Source: Nanobdellati archaeon (GTDB lineage: Archaea > EX4484-52 > GLR71). Taken from it: a DNA stretch of 64,000 nt. Made by a program: the position numbers and the translations under genes. The notes below the pieces were generated by a model, which made no database searches, was not told the DNA's origin, and saw nothing but the letters and a program-made list of their open reading frames with translations. Of the stretch, positions 44,297-53,230 are shown piece by piece (position 1 is the first letter of the stretch; every line of letters starts with the position of its first letter). Where the stretch lies: the NCBI GenBank assembly GCA_019429005.1, contig JAHYJR010000003.1, positions 62,001-126,000 of the forward strand, written 5' to 3'.

Positions 44297-44527
44297 ATGG
44301 TAGAATTTATAACAATAAAACAAAAAGAGATGAAATTTGGGACCAACAACTTTGTTGAAGTCGCAAACAAGAAAGCAGTGACAAGTGACGGTGAAAAGCC
44401 ATTCATATCAATAACAAGAGGCTATTACACAGAAGACAAACAAAAAAAATTCACAAAAGCAATATCACTACCACTAGAAGAAACTTTAATAAATGAAGTA
44501 ATTGACGCAATTGGAAAAGTTATTTAA
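44297..44527 (+). CDS. 76-residue conserved small protein, paralogue of the gene at 46868
   Basis: Beta-rich body (EMKFGTNNFVEVANKKA, PFISITRGYYT, KKFTKAISLP) and a C-terminal helix. It aligns without gaps in the core with the protein at 46868-47122: shared pattern KFG.NNF.E.A.KKA, ..GE..FISI.RG..T, ...K..A/S..., end helix. The ribosome-binding site AAAAGGAG is 8 bases upstream and a TATA box (gtatataa) lies at 44229-44236. The fold may be PC4-like, a single-stranded nucleic-acid binder, but I cannot show this. Expression level is probably high. Confidence 0.8.
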   Translation: MVEFITIKQKEMKFGTNNFVEVANKKAVTSDGEKPFISITRGYYTEDKQKKFTKAISLPLEETLINEVIDAIGKVI

Positions 44528-44562
44528 GCGATTCATTTCGCTTATTTTTTATTTTTTTATTA
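44525..44562 (+). terminator. Intrinsic terminator-like hairpin with T-run
   Basis: TAAGCGA-TTCATT-TCGCTTA, a perfect 7-bp stem that begins at the stop codon, followed by TTTTTTATTTTTTTATT. This is the clearest stem plus T-run in the window and ends the 76-residue gene before the convergent zinc-ribbon gene. Confidence 0.8.
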
Positions 44563-45339
44563 TGGCACAAGCTCAAGTCTTAATTTGCCATCTTTAAACT
44601 CTTTCTTTTCAAGACGCCACTCTTCTGGAATTTGTATTATTTTAAAATATAATTTATCTTGAGTCAATGCACGAATTTCAATAGATTCTTTAAACCGCTT
44701 AATCTCAATATCAGATACAGACTTAACATCTGGTAAATTTGTCTCAATAATAATTTCGGTAGGAAGTCGTTTTATATTTATTTCAGGTTCTTCAGTTTTT
44801 GTTGGTATTTTTTTTAGATTAGACAGATCCTCTTTTAGTTCAGAATCTTTTCGGATAGAAAAATCACTTTTAGGAACACGAATACCAAATTGATTTGCAA
44901 TTTCTTTCTCAAGATGAGCTTTATCAACATCGCCAATAGTCCGTATATTCACTATAGGTTTCATACCTGAACCTGTTTTTATACTGATGCTAAAACCGGA
45001 TTTCTTTATATTGGGCTTAGCACTCATATTAAAAGGTGTTATATTAAAGAATTCAATATCTCTGTCTCTATTTTTAATATCTTTCTCAAATTGTTTCTTA
45101 ATAAAACCCATATCCTTATTTAGACTTTCAAAAATATTGTTAATAGAAAAATCACCGCTTATATGCAAAGGTTTGCCAGAAGGCAAAGGTTTATCAGATT
45201 GCATAGGTTTATCAGAATGTATAGATTTACCAGATTGCATAGGTTTATCAAACTGTATAGGTTTTAATAACTTAAATCCGCACTTGGAACAAAATTCCCA
45301 AGTTTCGTCAACCTTATTTCCACATTTAGGACAATACAT
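44560..45339 (-). CDS. Zinc-ribbon protein with linker repeats and Hsp20/CS-like C-terminal domain
   Basis: 259 residues. An N-terminal zinc ribbon (CPKCGN ... CSKCGF, residues 3-23) is followed by a linker with five KP/KS-x-x-S repeats (KPMQSGKSIHSDKPMQSD..., about 30-60), a basic/acidic helical region, and a C-terminal beta-sandwich (about 190-259: TEIIIETNLPDVKSVSDIEIK, LRLELVP), which resembles the alpha-crystallin/CS fold. It could be a small chaperone or adaptor. Start: ATG at 45339 (MYCPKCGN) rather than 45348. Confidence 0.75.
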   Translation of the reverse strand: MYCPKCGNKVDETWEFCSKCGFKLLKPIQFDKPMQSGKSIHSDKPMQSDKPLPSGKPLHISGDFSINNIFESLNKDMGFIKKQFEKDIKNRDRDIEFFNITPFNMSAKPNIKKSGFSISIKTGSGMKPIVNIRTIGDVDKAHLEKEIANQFGIRVPKSDFSIRKDSELKEDLSNLKKIPTKTEEPEINIKRLPTEIIIETNLPDVKSVSDIEIKRFKESIEIRALTQDKLYFKIIQIPEEWRLEKKEFKDGKLRLELVP

Positions 45340-45667
45340 AGATACCAAAGATATATAGTTTCCAATATTTTTTATAATTTTCTATTAATTAAAAAATAAT
45401 AACTCCTTATAATCCTAAAAAAGATTTAAAAATTAATAACAACAAATTAACAATATAATATCAACATTAACATAATAACTCTCGTCGACAATATAGGATT
45501 TAACAGACATTATTAATTATATATCTAAAAACAACAAAAAAAACTAAAAACAACAAAAAAAACTAAAAACAACAAAAAAAACTAAAAACAACAAAAAAAA
45601 CTAAAAACAACAAAAAAAACTAAAAACAACAAAAAAATATAAAATATAAGATTATTAAGATGATTAC
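45340..45667. other. AT-rich intergenic region with minisatellite
   Basis: Holds the promoter region of the divergent zinc-ribbon gene, low-complexity A-rich sequence and the 19-bp repeat array listed separately. No gene is supported. Confidence 0.6.
45525..45638. repeat. 19-bp tandem repeat, six copies
   Basis: Unit CTAAAAACAACAAAAAAAA begins at 45525, 45544, 45563, 45582, 45601 and 45620. Copies are identical apart from the last end. It ends 30 bases before the ATG of the 370-residue gene. Confidence 0.9.
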
Positions 45668-46780
45668 ATGGTTATCCAAAATATTAAAAATAATGTTATA
45701 GACAACATAAACAAATATCTAAAAATAATGTCAGATATAGAAAAAAAACAAATAAAAGATAGAATAACAAAAATAAATTCAAAATATAAAACAATAATAA
45801 GCCTTAAAAACTCTGAAAAAACAAAAAAAGACATCGACACAACCTTTTTCAGTTTTGAAGACCTACCACCCACTGGAAAAGAATATTGGTTTCTTAAATT
45901 CGTATCAACTAAAAAAGACGATAACAGACAACTTATCTTAATGTTTGGCGAAGGTGCTGAAACAATAAAAATAAATAAACAGCAAATAGATCAAAATACA
46001 AATCAAGATAACAAACAAGATAAAAATGGATATATGACCGTTTGGTATTATGATTCAAATAAAAAATTAATATTTGACGAAAAATGTACAATATCAATAG
46101 ACAAAAATAACATAAAAACCACAAACAAACAAAACCATATCAATTATAATGGTAAATTTCCAAAATATTCACTTGATATAACAAAAAATAACAAAACAAT
46201 ATGTAACCTTAAAATAAAAATACCTGAAAAAACAACAAATTCTTTTGAATTTTATCATAACTTCAAATCCCTCCTTGGTTTTGCATTAATTAATATATAC
46301 CTCGATTTTGATGGAACACTTAATGGTAAAAATTTTAAAGGTAAAGCATATATCCAAAAAGTAATTGTTATAGGTCCATTTATACCTTGGAGATGGGGTC
46401 GAATTGTATTTTCAAACGGGTCCATATTAACATATTATGTACCAACAATAGATATAATGAAACTCAGTTACAAACTAGATTCAATTCTTGAATTTTATGA
46501 TAACACTACAAACAAAAAATATAGTTATCAAGATATAAAAATCAAAAAAATTGGACATATCAACCCACGATGGATTATTACAGCAGATAATGATAATTTT
46601 TTTGTATCTATAAAAACATATTCATCCCATAAATTTGGATTTAAAAAAATAGGATCTTTCACTTACATAGAATATTTAAGCAAAGTGACTGACATATTTA
46701 TAGAAAATTCAAAAATAGATACAACAAAATTAGGTTCTGGTTTGGGATTAACCGAAGATGCAACAGGTTATATTTTATAA
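45668..46780 (+). CDS. Uncharacterised 370-residue beta-rich protein, possibly lipocalin-like
   Basis: N-terminal 70 residues are helical and basic; the rest is rich in beta strands. A central conserved-looking block GKAYIQKVIVIGPFIPWRW followed by GRIVFSNGSILTYY recalls the GxAYxQ..GP.PW.WG pattern of CrtC/AttH/DUF2804-type lipocalin-like proteins. No signal peptide, so an intracellular hydrophobic-ligand or enzyme role is conceivable. I am not sure of the family. No clear ribosome-binding site; TATA-like aaaatataag (45643-45652) fits a short leader. Confidence 0.7.
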   Translation: MVIQNIKNNVIDNINKYLKIMSDIEKKQIKDRITKINSKYKTIISLKNSEKTKKDIDTTFFSFEDLPPTGKEYWFLKFVSTKKDDNRQLILMFGEGAETIKINKQQIDQNTNQDNKQDKNGYMTVWYYDSNKKLIFDEKCTISIDKNNIKTTNKQNHINYNGKFPKYSLDITKNNKTICNLKIKIPEKTTNSFEFYHNFKSLLGFALINIYLDFDGTLNGKNFKGKAYIQKVIVIGPFIPWRWGRIVFSNGSILTYYVPTIDIMKLSYKLDSILEFYDNTTNKKYSYQDIKIKKIGHINPRWIITADNDNFFVSIKTYSSHKFGFKKIGSFTYIEYLSKVTDIFIENSKIDTTKLGSGLGLTEDATGYIL

Positions 46781-46820
46781 AAATAAGTGAAAACAAGACT
46801 AAAAATCAAAAATAAATATA

Positions 46821-46848
46821 ATGTCTACCAAAAATAATGGTAGAACAT
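46821..46848. terminator. Bidirectional hairpin between convergent genes
   Basis: ATGTCTACCA at 46821-46830 pairs with TGGTAGAACAT at 46838-46848 across an AAAATAA loop, with one bulged base. It lies midway between the stops of the 370-residue gene and the 84-residue gene, as expected for a shared terminator. Confidence 0.6.
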
Positions 46849-46867
46849 AAAACCAACAAAAAATAAT

Positions 46868-47122
46868 TTATTTTGTCTTTAAAACATCAAGAAGTGCTTT
46901 TGATATTGCTTCAATTACTTCTTTATCACTAGGCATAGCAACAGATTTCTTAAATCGTGGTTCTTCTTCTTCTTTTGTGAAGAAACCTCTTGAAATGGAG
47001 ATAAATGTATTCTCTTCACCATCTTCAGGTATCGCTTTTTTCTTAGCAATTTCAATAAAGTTGTTTTCACCAAACTTAACTTCAATAGATTTTATTGTTT
47101 CAAATGTTACGTTTCCAGACAT
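46868..47122 (-). CDS. 84-residue conserved small protein, paralogue of the gene at 44297
   Basis: Shares with the 76-residue protein the blocks VKFGENNFIEIAKKKAI, NTFISISRGFFT and a final amphipathic helix (DKEVIEAISKALLDVL). It has an acidic EEEE loop where the paralogue has Asp-Lys. ATG at 47122 is preceded by a GGGTGAAAT ribosome-binding site on the minus strand. Probably a small nucleic-acid- or protein-binding module; function unknown. Confidence 0.8.
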   Translation of the reverse strand: MSGNVTFETIKSIEVKFGENNFIEIAKKKAIPEDGEENTFISISRGFFTKEEEEPRFKKSVAMPSDKEVIEAISKALLDVLKTK

Positions 47123-47346
47123 TTATTTCACCCAAATCAAAGATTATTGATTCAAATATAATAACACACATATTTTTATATATCTTTTGTTAACAAAAAA
47201 GGACTGCTAGACCTATAAAAACGACAAATACCGACATAATCGTGCAACCTTAAAAAAGTTTTATAAAACAGCATCAACTCAATAGAATTATATTCTATTT
47301 GTATCTTAAATAAAACAAAAATAACTAAAAAACAGAAATAACCATT

Positions 47347-48243
47347 ATGTATAACAAAAAAAGAACCAATTCTAATTAAAGCACCTTACACAGATAAAAG
47401 AACCATAAATAATAAGATATGGCAAAATAACAAATGTGAATGCACATTAAGAGATGGTTCAGACGCCTTATTGAACAATATAAACCCACAATATAATATA
47501 ACTACAATAAATATCCCCAATTATATTAAAAGCGAACTTAATGTTCAAAATTACGAAAGATTTGAACAATTCTATTCAGACAAATACAAAAACGACAAAA
47601 TCCCAATAACAATCGGTGGTGTACATGGAATTAGTGTTCCTGCAACAATTGCACTTTCAAAAACAAATAAAAAAGAATCAACAATAAAAGACTAAACAGA
47701 GATCTTGATGCCCTAGGATATAAACAAGATAATATATCACCATGGAATTGAACAAAACCTTGGCTTGATAAATTTGAATTTTATATGATAATAGATTCAG
47801 TACCAAAAATAGATGCAATGCATATCAGAAGTTATTATGATGAAAAAAATAACAATAACAACCTATTTACACGAAGTCTTGAAGAAGAAATAAGTAGAAC
47901 AATAACAGCAATTAAAACCGATAAAAATATTGAATTTATAACAAAACAAAACATACCCAATATTTTAGATAAAACAAAAGAATTTTGCAACAAATTAAAT
48001 AAAAAACCATTATATTTATCAATAGATGTTGACGTTTTCAAAGAGGTTAATGCAAGTAAAATAGGTTTAACGTCATTAACTTATGGAACTATTGATGTAA
48101 ACCATTTTGAAACAATATTTGACACAATATTACAAAACGCAAATATATGTGGTATCGATATAACAGAAGTAAATACACTAGACCCTAAATCTATTGATTG
48201 TGGAAATATCGTTTTATCCACAATACTTGAAAAATTAACATAA
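47347..48243 (+). pseudogene. Arginase/agmatinase-family (ureohydrolase) gene, multiply broken
   Basis: Read across frames: KEPILIKAPYTDKRTINN, CTLRDGSDALLNNI, IPITIGGVHGISVPATIAL (first metal His motif), later KKPLYLSIDVDVFKEV (third metal motif) and NICGIDITEVNTLDP (catalytic Glu region). Lesions: a frameshift in the A7 run after the ATG at 47347, a stop (TAA) at 47693-47695 with a change of frame, and a TGA near 47749. The DAHxD ligand motif is not recognisable. The 3' part (47785-48243) stays open, but the gene as a whole cannot make an active ureohydrolase. Confidence 0.75.
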
Positions 48244-48384
48244 AAACTAAAAAATATAAAAAAGTTATCAGCCCGCCCATCAATCATCATATATCAGTAT
48301 CAAATAAGCTCATCATCTAACTAAATTATTATTAGTAAGTTATCTTTAAAAAAACCATATTATATTTATAAAAATCAAAATAAA

Positions 48385-48415
48385 CGTCAAAACACGTATA
48401 AAACGACATTTGACG
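48385..48415. promoter_or_regulatory. Inverted repeat upstream of the HAD gene promoter
   Basis: CGTCAAA at 48385-48391 and TTTGACG at 48409-48415 with 17 bases between, just before the TATA-like ctttatatcg (48422-48431) of the HAD gene. GC content is above that of the surroundings, so it may be an operator. Confidence 0.4.
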
Positions 48416-48476
48416 AACGAAACTTTATATCGTAACGAATTAAAATATAGATACAAGTAACTAACAAGGTAATTAA

Positions 48477-49226
48477 ATGAATAAAAAAGGACTTTTTATA
48501 ACAGATCTTGATATGTCTGCAATAAACATGCATTCTGTACTTAAACTTGCAATAGATACAATAGACTATTTCAAAAAAACAGATGACCCTAGATATGAAT
48601 ATGCAAAAGAGACATATAAACAAATAATGCACTCAGATAAAAAAAGACAAGAAACAGGTGAAATAGATACAATCCTACATAATGGTAAAAGAATGAAAAT
48701 ACTTACAGAGAACATAATAGGATTACCTGCAACATATCTTGATGCAATAAAAAAACAAGTAAATAACACAATCATGCCAGGTTTTGATAATGCAATCAAT
48801 CATGCAAATAGTAAAGGATTAAAATCACATATTATCACAATGAGTTTTGATTACTTTATTTCTGACATTGCAGACAAATGGTCTTCAAATTATTATGCAA
48901 ATAAAATCAAACTCGATGAAACGCACCAAAATATAGAAAGCACAAATATTTTAGTTCAAGATGGGATATCTAAAGCAAATATAATCGACACACTTATACA
49001 AAATTATACAGATGAAACGGGAGAACTACCAGACATACACATCCATGGTGATGGTGAAAGTGATATGGATATGTTTAGAAAAGCTATAAAACTTAAAGAA
49101 TTAGGAAAAATAGAACAATTATTCATATATGTGCCTATAAATGGAACAAAAGAAGCACTAGATATTGCAACAAACCCATATACCATAGGTGATATAGACA
49201 CACACCTTATAAATAATACAAAATAA
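48477..49226 (+). CDS. HAD-superfamily phosphatase-like protein
   Basis: 249 residues. Motif I is GLFITDLDMSA (nucleophile D about 10, second D 12), motif II Thr in SHIITMSFDYF (about 119), and motif IV HIHGDGESDMDMF (about 184). A helical cap is inserted between motifs I and II. The ATG follows AAGGTAATTAA. Substrate unknown; the FITDLD and GDGESD form resembles phosphoserine phosphatase-like enzymes. Confidence 0.85.
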   Translation: MNKKGLFITDLDMSAINMHSVLKLAIDTIDYFKKTDDPRYEYAKETYKQIMHSDKKRQETGEIDTILHNGKRMKILTENIIGLPATYLDAIKKQVNNTIMPGFDNAINHANSKGLKSHIITMSFDYFISDIADKWSSNYYANKIKLDETHQNIESTNILVQDGISKANIIDTLIQNYTDETGELPDIHIHGDGESDMDMFRKAIKLKELGKIEQLFIYVPINGTKEALDIATNPYTIGDIDTHLINNTK

Positions 49227-49263
49227 TTTAAAAAATATGATTAATAACAATTAAAAAAACAGC

Positions 49264-49283
49264 TTTGTGTCAATTGACACAAA
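49264..49283. terminator. 20-bp perfect palindrome between convergent genes
   Basis: TTTGTGTCAA followed directly by its reverse complement TTGACACAAA. It lies 38 bases after the HAD gene and 64 bases after the aTrm56 stop on the other strand. As RNA the stem would have no loop unless two central pairs open; it could be a bidirectional terminator or a protein-binding site. Confidence 0.5.
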
Positions 49284-49346
49284 ATTAAAAATTAATTCTA
49301 AAAAACTGAAAAAGAATCAAACAAAATCATAAAATATAAATCAATT

Positions 49347-49889
49347 TTAATCTTCTGGTATAATAGTACTTTTGCCTTTAGCTTGAGGTATAACACGTAT
49401 ATTTGCACCACTAAATTCTTTCTCAAGCTGCTTACCTGAAAATATACGATCTAAAGTTAATGCAAGCGCACTCACTTCTGAATGCGGTGAATTACCAACA
49501 GCAACATTAAAATCTGCAAGATCATACATCTCACCAGGAACTTTTTGTGAACCTATTACTATTAACATACTACCTTTTAACTTAATACTATCTTTAATTT
49601 TATCAATCACAGTCGGTAAATTAAGCCCATACATAGTTAAGTGAACAATCACTGAAGTATCAATATATGGTTTTATTGCTTTTTTCCAGTTTTTAATATA
49701 TTCTACAGTAAAATCACCACCCCAACGAGAAGATGTTTTCTTAAGACTTTCAATAGTATTATCTTCCCTATCTCCTGTAATAATTATTTTAGATGCACCA
49801 AAAGACCGTGCAACAAGACCACAATGTGTAGTAATTCGTGAATCTCTACCAATCCTATGTCCAAGACGCAAAACTGTTATATCAACCAT
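49347..49889 (-). CDS. tRNA (cytidine(56)-2'-O)-methyltransferase, aTrm56
   Basis: A SPOUT methyltransferase specific to archaea that methylates the 2'-OH of C56 in the T-loop. The 180-residue protein begins VDITVLRLGHRIGRDSRITTH, keeps HLTMYGLNLP, the SPOUT knot segments LIVIGSQKVPGEMYDLADFN and NSPHSEVSALALTLDRIF, and has the usual family length. ATG at 49889 (MVDITV) chosen over 49898. It stands at the edge of a tRNA-maturation cluster. Confidence 0.95.
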   Translation of the reverse strand: MVDITVLRLGHRIGRDSRITTHCGLVARSFGASKIIITGDREDNTIESLKKTSSRWGGDFTVEYIKNWKKAIKPYIDTSVIVHLTMYGLNLPTVIDKIKDSIKLKGSMLIVIGSQKVPGEMYDLADFNVAVGNSPHSEVSALALTLDRIFSGKQLEKEFSGANIRVIPQAKGKSTIIPED

Positions 49890-50074
49890 ATTTATCAAAT
49901 ATTATAGTATATCCAAAATTATATTATATCGATTATTATATTATATCCAAAATGATATTATATCTAAACTCATATTATATACAAAACTTTAAGTTTATGT
50001 GTATATTTACATCAAAAATACAATCTACAATAAAAACAAGACACACCAACAATAATTTAAAGATTCCGTAATAC

Positions 50075-50098
50075 TTCAGTGAAGTAAAGTTCACTGAA
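50075..50098. promoter_or_regulatory. Inverted repeat TTCAGTGAA-N6-TTCACTGAA
   Basis: Perfect 9-bp arms with spacer GTAAAG. The same arm sequence recurs beside a TATA box at 50332-50340, which makes it a candidate binding site of one regulator. Confidence 0.6.
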
Positions 50099-50320
50099 CA
50101 ATTAATACATAACTTAATAAATTAATAATAAAACGCCATTATTTTTATAAAAATCAAATAAAGATCAAATAACAAACTATAAATTAAAAAAAATAAAATA
50201 AAAAAGATTTAAACATATTCAAAAAATCTTGAAAATTATTTTTTATAAAAATATAACAAAATAAGTAACAAAAATAAAAAAAGTAAACATAAAAACAGAC
50301 ACCCTTTCAAATAAATACAG

Positions 50321-50350
50321 TTCAGTCTTAATTCACTGAAGTATATATAA
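50321..50350. promoter_or_regulatory. TTCAGT / TTCACTGAA element abutting a TATA box
   Basis: TTCAGT at 50321-50326 and TTCACTGAA at 50332-50340, an inverted pair related to the one at 50075, followed directly by GTATATATAA. The TATA box is nearly symmetrical, so the direction of transcription is open: leftward to aTrm56 with a long leader, or rightward into a region without genes. Confidence 0.5.
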
Positions 50351-50486
50351 CCCAAACAACACAAATTAATACAAAATCAAAAACAAAATATAAAACAACA
50401 AAAGGGATAATACAACATATAAAATCGATAACAATCAAATAAGTATCTATTTATAGATATACTCTACAACCCATAAAAATTCAAGA

Positions 50487-51410
50487 TTATTTACGTTCAA
50501 GAAGAACAACACGACTTGCTTCACTTTCATTAGTAACTGAATAATTTAATAATTTTGCAAGTTTTTCTGCAAAATGTAAAACTTCACTATGAACAGGCAT
50601 AGCATCATAATCTAAACGATGCTTAGAAAAACCAACCCACATATAGGCTTTAACCTCAACAAACTTTGGATTTACCTTCAATATCAATTTCACATAATTC
50701 TCAAAATCATCCATATTGAGTCCTTTTACAAGAGTAAGTCTAACTGCTTTTTTACCTTTGAATTTACTAAGAGTATTAATAGTCTTTTCAAACCGAGACC
50801 AATAATCCTTAAACATAGGAACACAGGTTTTTTTATACAGCTCTTTTGTTGGTGCATCAATAGATAAATAAAATTGAGTCGGCCCACCCATATCACAGAT
50901 TTTTTGAACAGTATCAGGAAATTGTCCATTTGTTACAAGAAATGTCGTAAACCCTCGCTTATTACAAACATCAATAAGACCCGCAATCTTAGGATATGCT
51001 GTAGGTTCCCCAGTTAATGATATTGCAACATTTATAGGATCTTGTGCTTCTTCCCATTTAACCATATCAGTACCACTAAAACCCTTAAACCCCGTTATAA
51101 GAGACCTCTGCATACGAATTGCACCATCAAGTATTTCTTCAGGATCATCAGAATCAGAACCCAATTCAGAAGCTTCAGTTTTATCAGTAGAACGCCAACA
51201 AAACACACATTTATTTGGGCACCAGGCCACAGCAGGTGTCATTTGCAAACAACGATGACTTTTGATACCATAAAATTTTTCTTTATAACAAACACTGTCA
51301 CCACGAAGACTTTTCTTTAACCAAGTACATAACTTTACAGCCGAATGATTACCTACAATACGATATTGCTGTTTTTCAAGAAGTAATTTATAATTATCAT
51401 CAAGTTTTAC
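50487..51410 (-). CDS. taw1: Taw1, 4-demethylwyosine synthase (radical SAM)
   Basis: Forms the tricyclic base of wyosine at G37 of tRNA-Phe from N1-methylguanosine and pyruvate. The 307-residue protein carries MTPAVAWCPNKCVFCWR (CxxxCxxC, the radical-SAM cluster), an N-terminal Cys-bearing segment (VKLCTWLKKSL and GDSVCYKEKFYG) for the second cluster, NVAISLTGEPTAYP (GGE-like SAM motif) and FYLSIDAP. The ATG at 51410 (MVKLDDNYK) is preferred to upstream ones that start in a hydrophobic run. It is near aTrm56, RNase Z and Trm-G10. Confidence 0.95.
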   Translation of the reverse strand, partial: VKLDDNYKLLLEKQQYRIVGNHSAVKLCTWLKKSLRGDSVCYKEKFYGIKSHRCLQMTPAVAWCPNKCVFCWRSTDKTEASELGSDSDDPEEILDGAIRMQRSLITGFKGFSGTDMVKWEEAQDPINVAISLTGEPTAYPKIAGLIDVCNKRGFTTFLVTNGQFPDTVQKICDMGGPTQFYLSIDAPTKELYKKTCVPMFKDYWSRFEKTINTLSKFKGKKAVRLTLVKGLNMDDFENYVKLILKVNPKFVEVKAYMWVGFSKHRLDYDAMPVHSEVLHFAEKLAKLLNYSVTNESEASRVVLLERK

Positions 51411-51465
51411 CATAATAACTATTAGAATAAACAAATTTTATTAAATAATAAGTCTAAAAAAACAT

Positions 51466-53145
51466 TCATTCAATATAATCTAAAAGGGATTTAAACACAA
51501 CAGGATCATCAATAAGTACTTCAAGATCCATTTTACTTAAAGGCCGATTATCTACGATAGTTAAAGCACGTTTTGGTCCAATTCCAGGAACAAATTCAAG
51601 ACATTTTTTAGAACAATTATTAATATCAAGAGGATAAGGCACACAAGTTATAGACCTATAACCCCACCCAACAACTTTTGCATCAAACATACCTTTGTTT
51701 ATAACGCAAGGAATTCCAACAAGAATTGGATAAGATCCAGATTGCCTTGCAAAAGCAATATCTTTATCTTGAAATTCAAATTTAAGATTTGTAAGCAAAA
51801 CACCTTTAGGCACTAGTCGTTCTAATATCACACGATCTATCTCAGTACGCACTTTATATTTATAATGAGTAAAGTAACGATGATGTTTACGCACTAACTT
51901 ATCACCTAAAGATTCCATACGCGTACCTGGAAAAACTGCAACCTGCCTAAGATTAATTCTGCGAACAAGAAGACCCTCATCAAGAAGAGATTTAAGAAAC
52001 GCAAAATTAAGTTGAAATGTCTTTTTAGTCTCACCAAAAAGCCCAAAAACAAAATTAATTCCAGGGAGAAGCATAGGCATACCGTTATTACCACGAACAG
52101 CACCAACTTTATTTAAAAGCCGCACTGCAAAAAGAACCTCATCAGGTGTAGTATTAAGATTATTTGCCAAAATCACAACAGGATCAGCACTTTCCATACC
52201 AAAAGCAGCAACATTACCAGGTGTACAATATTTAACAAGTGTTTTTGCTATTTTTTCGCATTCGACTGGATATTTTGCGATAACGTGAGGATTCGCATTA
52301 TCTATATGAAGTGTTTTTAGTTCGGGTGCAACTTTACATATACCCGAAAACAACAATTCTATAGATTCAGGATTAGGAACACTATCTTTTGACATATATG
52401 AAAAGATACATGGTTGTCTACCTAAACGAAAATGCCTAGCTCCAAAGGAATAAAGAGCTTGAACCTCATCAATTATATCTTTCTCTAACCTAAACTTAGA
52501 TTTACCAAAACGCAACGGCTCAGTACAAAATGAACAAAACGAATCACGACCACAACCACGATACGACTCTAACTCACACATTAACAAACTATCAAAATCA
52601 GGATGCTGTGTTATAATTTCAGCACCAAGTATTGCAAAATCACGTAAAAGTTTGTAATCACGCAATTTTGTAACATCTAAAGATTCAGCAGAACCGCCCG
52701 ATTTAAGATAACTATAAATAAAAAGTTCAATATCTCCAGAAACAACAAAATCAAAGACAGATTTAAGTTTTTCAAGTTCAGTATTCTTTATTACAGAACC
52801 GCCACAAGCAGATGTCCCTGAAGCTGCAACCGGACCACCTAGAAACTTTAAGCATTTAAGAGGTACAAAATAAGTAACAATTTCTTCAAAAGAAATAGGT
52901 GTACCTGCAATATACTTACCAGGCGTATGAACTCCTGCTATTGCAATAACAATATCAGCCTTATACAATAGAGCAGATTTATCATTTTGAGAACGCACAT
53001 CATCAATTGTCAAATAATTAATTTCTTCAGATATACCTAAAACTTTACGTATAGCACCAAAAACATATCTCGGATAGGTACCAATGTAGGGTGGCACACC
53101 AAGACCTGCAGGTTCATCTGTATATCCATCAAAAATGACAATCAT
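51466..53145 (-). CDS. Radical SAM protein with C-terminal helix-hairpin-helix (COG1031-type)
   Basis: 559 residues. N-terminal B12-binding-like/Rossmann region (about 1-170), radical-SAM core with CGRDSFCSFCTEP (cluster cysteines about 197-204), FRLGRQPCIFSY, a GxNxxxGLFGET segment, a beta domain and a C-terminal HhH (FVPGIGPKRALTIV, about 525-538) that suggests binding to DNA or RNA. The family is widespread in archaea, and its reaction is not known to me. The ATG at 53145 lies about 25 bases after a TATA-like tttttaaaatta. Its neighbours modify or process tRNA, which hints at an RNA target. Confidence 0.85.
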   Translation of the reverse strand: MIVIFDGYTDEPAGLGVPPYIGTYPRYVFGAIRKVLGISEEINYLTIDDVRSQNDKSALLYKADIVIAIAGVHTPGKYIAGTPISFEEIVTYFVPLKCLKFLGGPVAASGTSACGGSVIKNTELEKLKSVFDFVVSGDIELFIYSYLKSGGSAESLDVTKLRDYKLLRDFAILGAEIITQHPDFDSLLMCELESYRGCGRDSFCSFCTEPLRFGKSKFRLEKDIIDEVQALYSFGARHFRLGRQPCIFSYMSKDSVPNPESIELLFSGICKVAPELKTLHIDNANPHVIAKYPVECEKIAKTLVKYCTPGNVAAFGMESADPVVILANNLNTTPDEVLFAVRLLNKVGAVRGNNGMPMLLPGINFVFGLFGETKKTFQLNFAFLKSLLDEGLLVRRINLRQVAVFPGTRMESLGDKLVRKHHRYFTHYKYKVRTEIDRVILERLVPKGVLLTNLKFEFQDKDIAFARQSGSYPILVGIPCVINKGMFDAKVVGWGYRSITCVPYPLDINNCSKKCLEFVPGIGPKRALTIVDNRPLSKMDLEVLIDDPVVFKSLLDYIE

Positions 53146-53170
53146 ACTAATGTTTAAGTAAGTTAATTTT

Positions 53171-53230
53171 AAAAACAATAAGACAAATTTAAAAACAATA
53201 AGACAAATTTAAAAACAATAAGACAAATTT
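53171..53230. repeat. 20-bp tandem repeat, three copies, over the promoter of the radical-SAM gene
   Basis: Unit AAAAACAATAAGACAAATTT repeated exactly three times (53171, 53191, 53211). On the minus strand each unit brings a TTTTTAAATTT-like box, so the array extends directly from the TATA box of the radical-SAM gene. Confidence 0.85.

Larger units (their letters stand above)
49899..50486. other. AT-rich intergenic region with inverted repeats and an orphan promoter
   Basis: Nothing encodes a convincing protein in these 590 bases. At 49910-49985 ATATTATATC-like words recur four times upstream of aTrm56. Twin TTCAGTGAA/TTCACTGAA elements lie at 50075-50098 and 50321-50340, the latter touching a strong TATA box (50342-50350). 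A hairpin-forming AGTATCTAT..ATAGATATACT lies at about 50441-50462. An unannotated short RNA reading rightward from about 50371 is possible. Confidence 0.45.

Noticed and set aside
47785-48243. Independent 152-residue gene
   Set aside because: It is the 3' part of the ureohydrolase gene whose upstream half lies in other frames; the ATG is internal to the family sequence.
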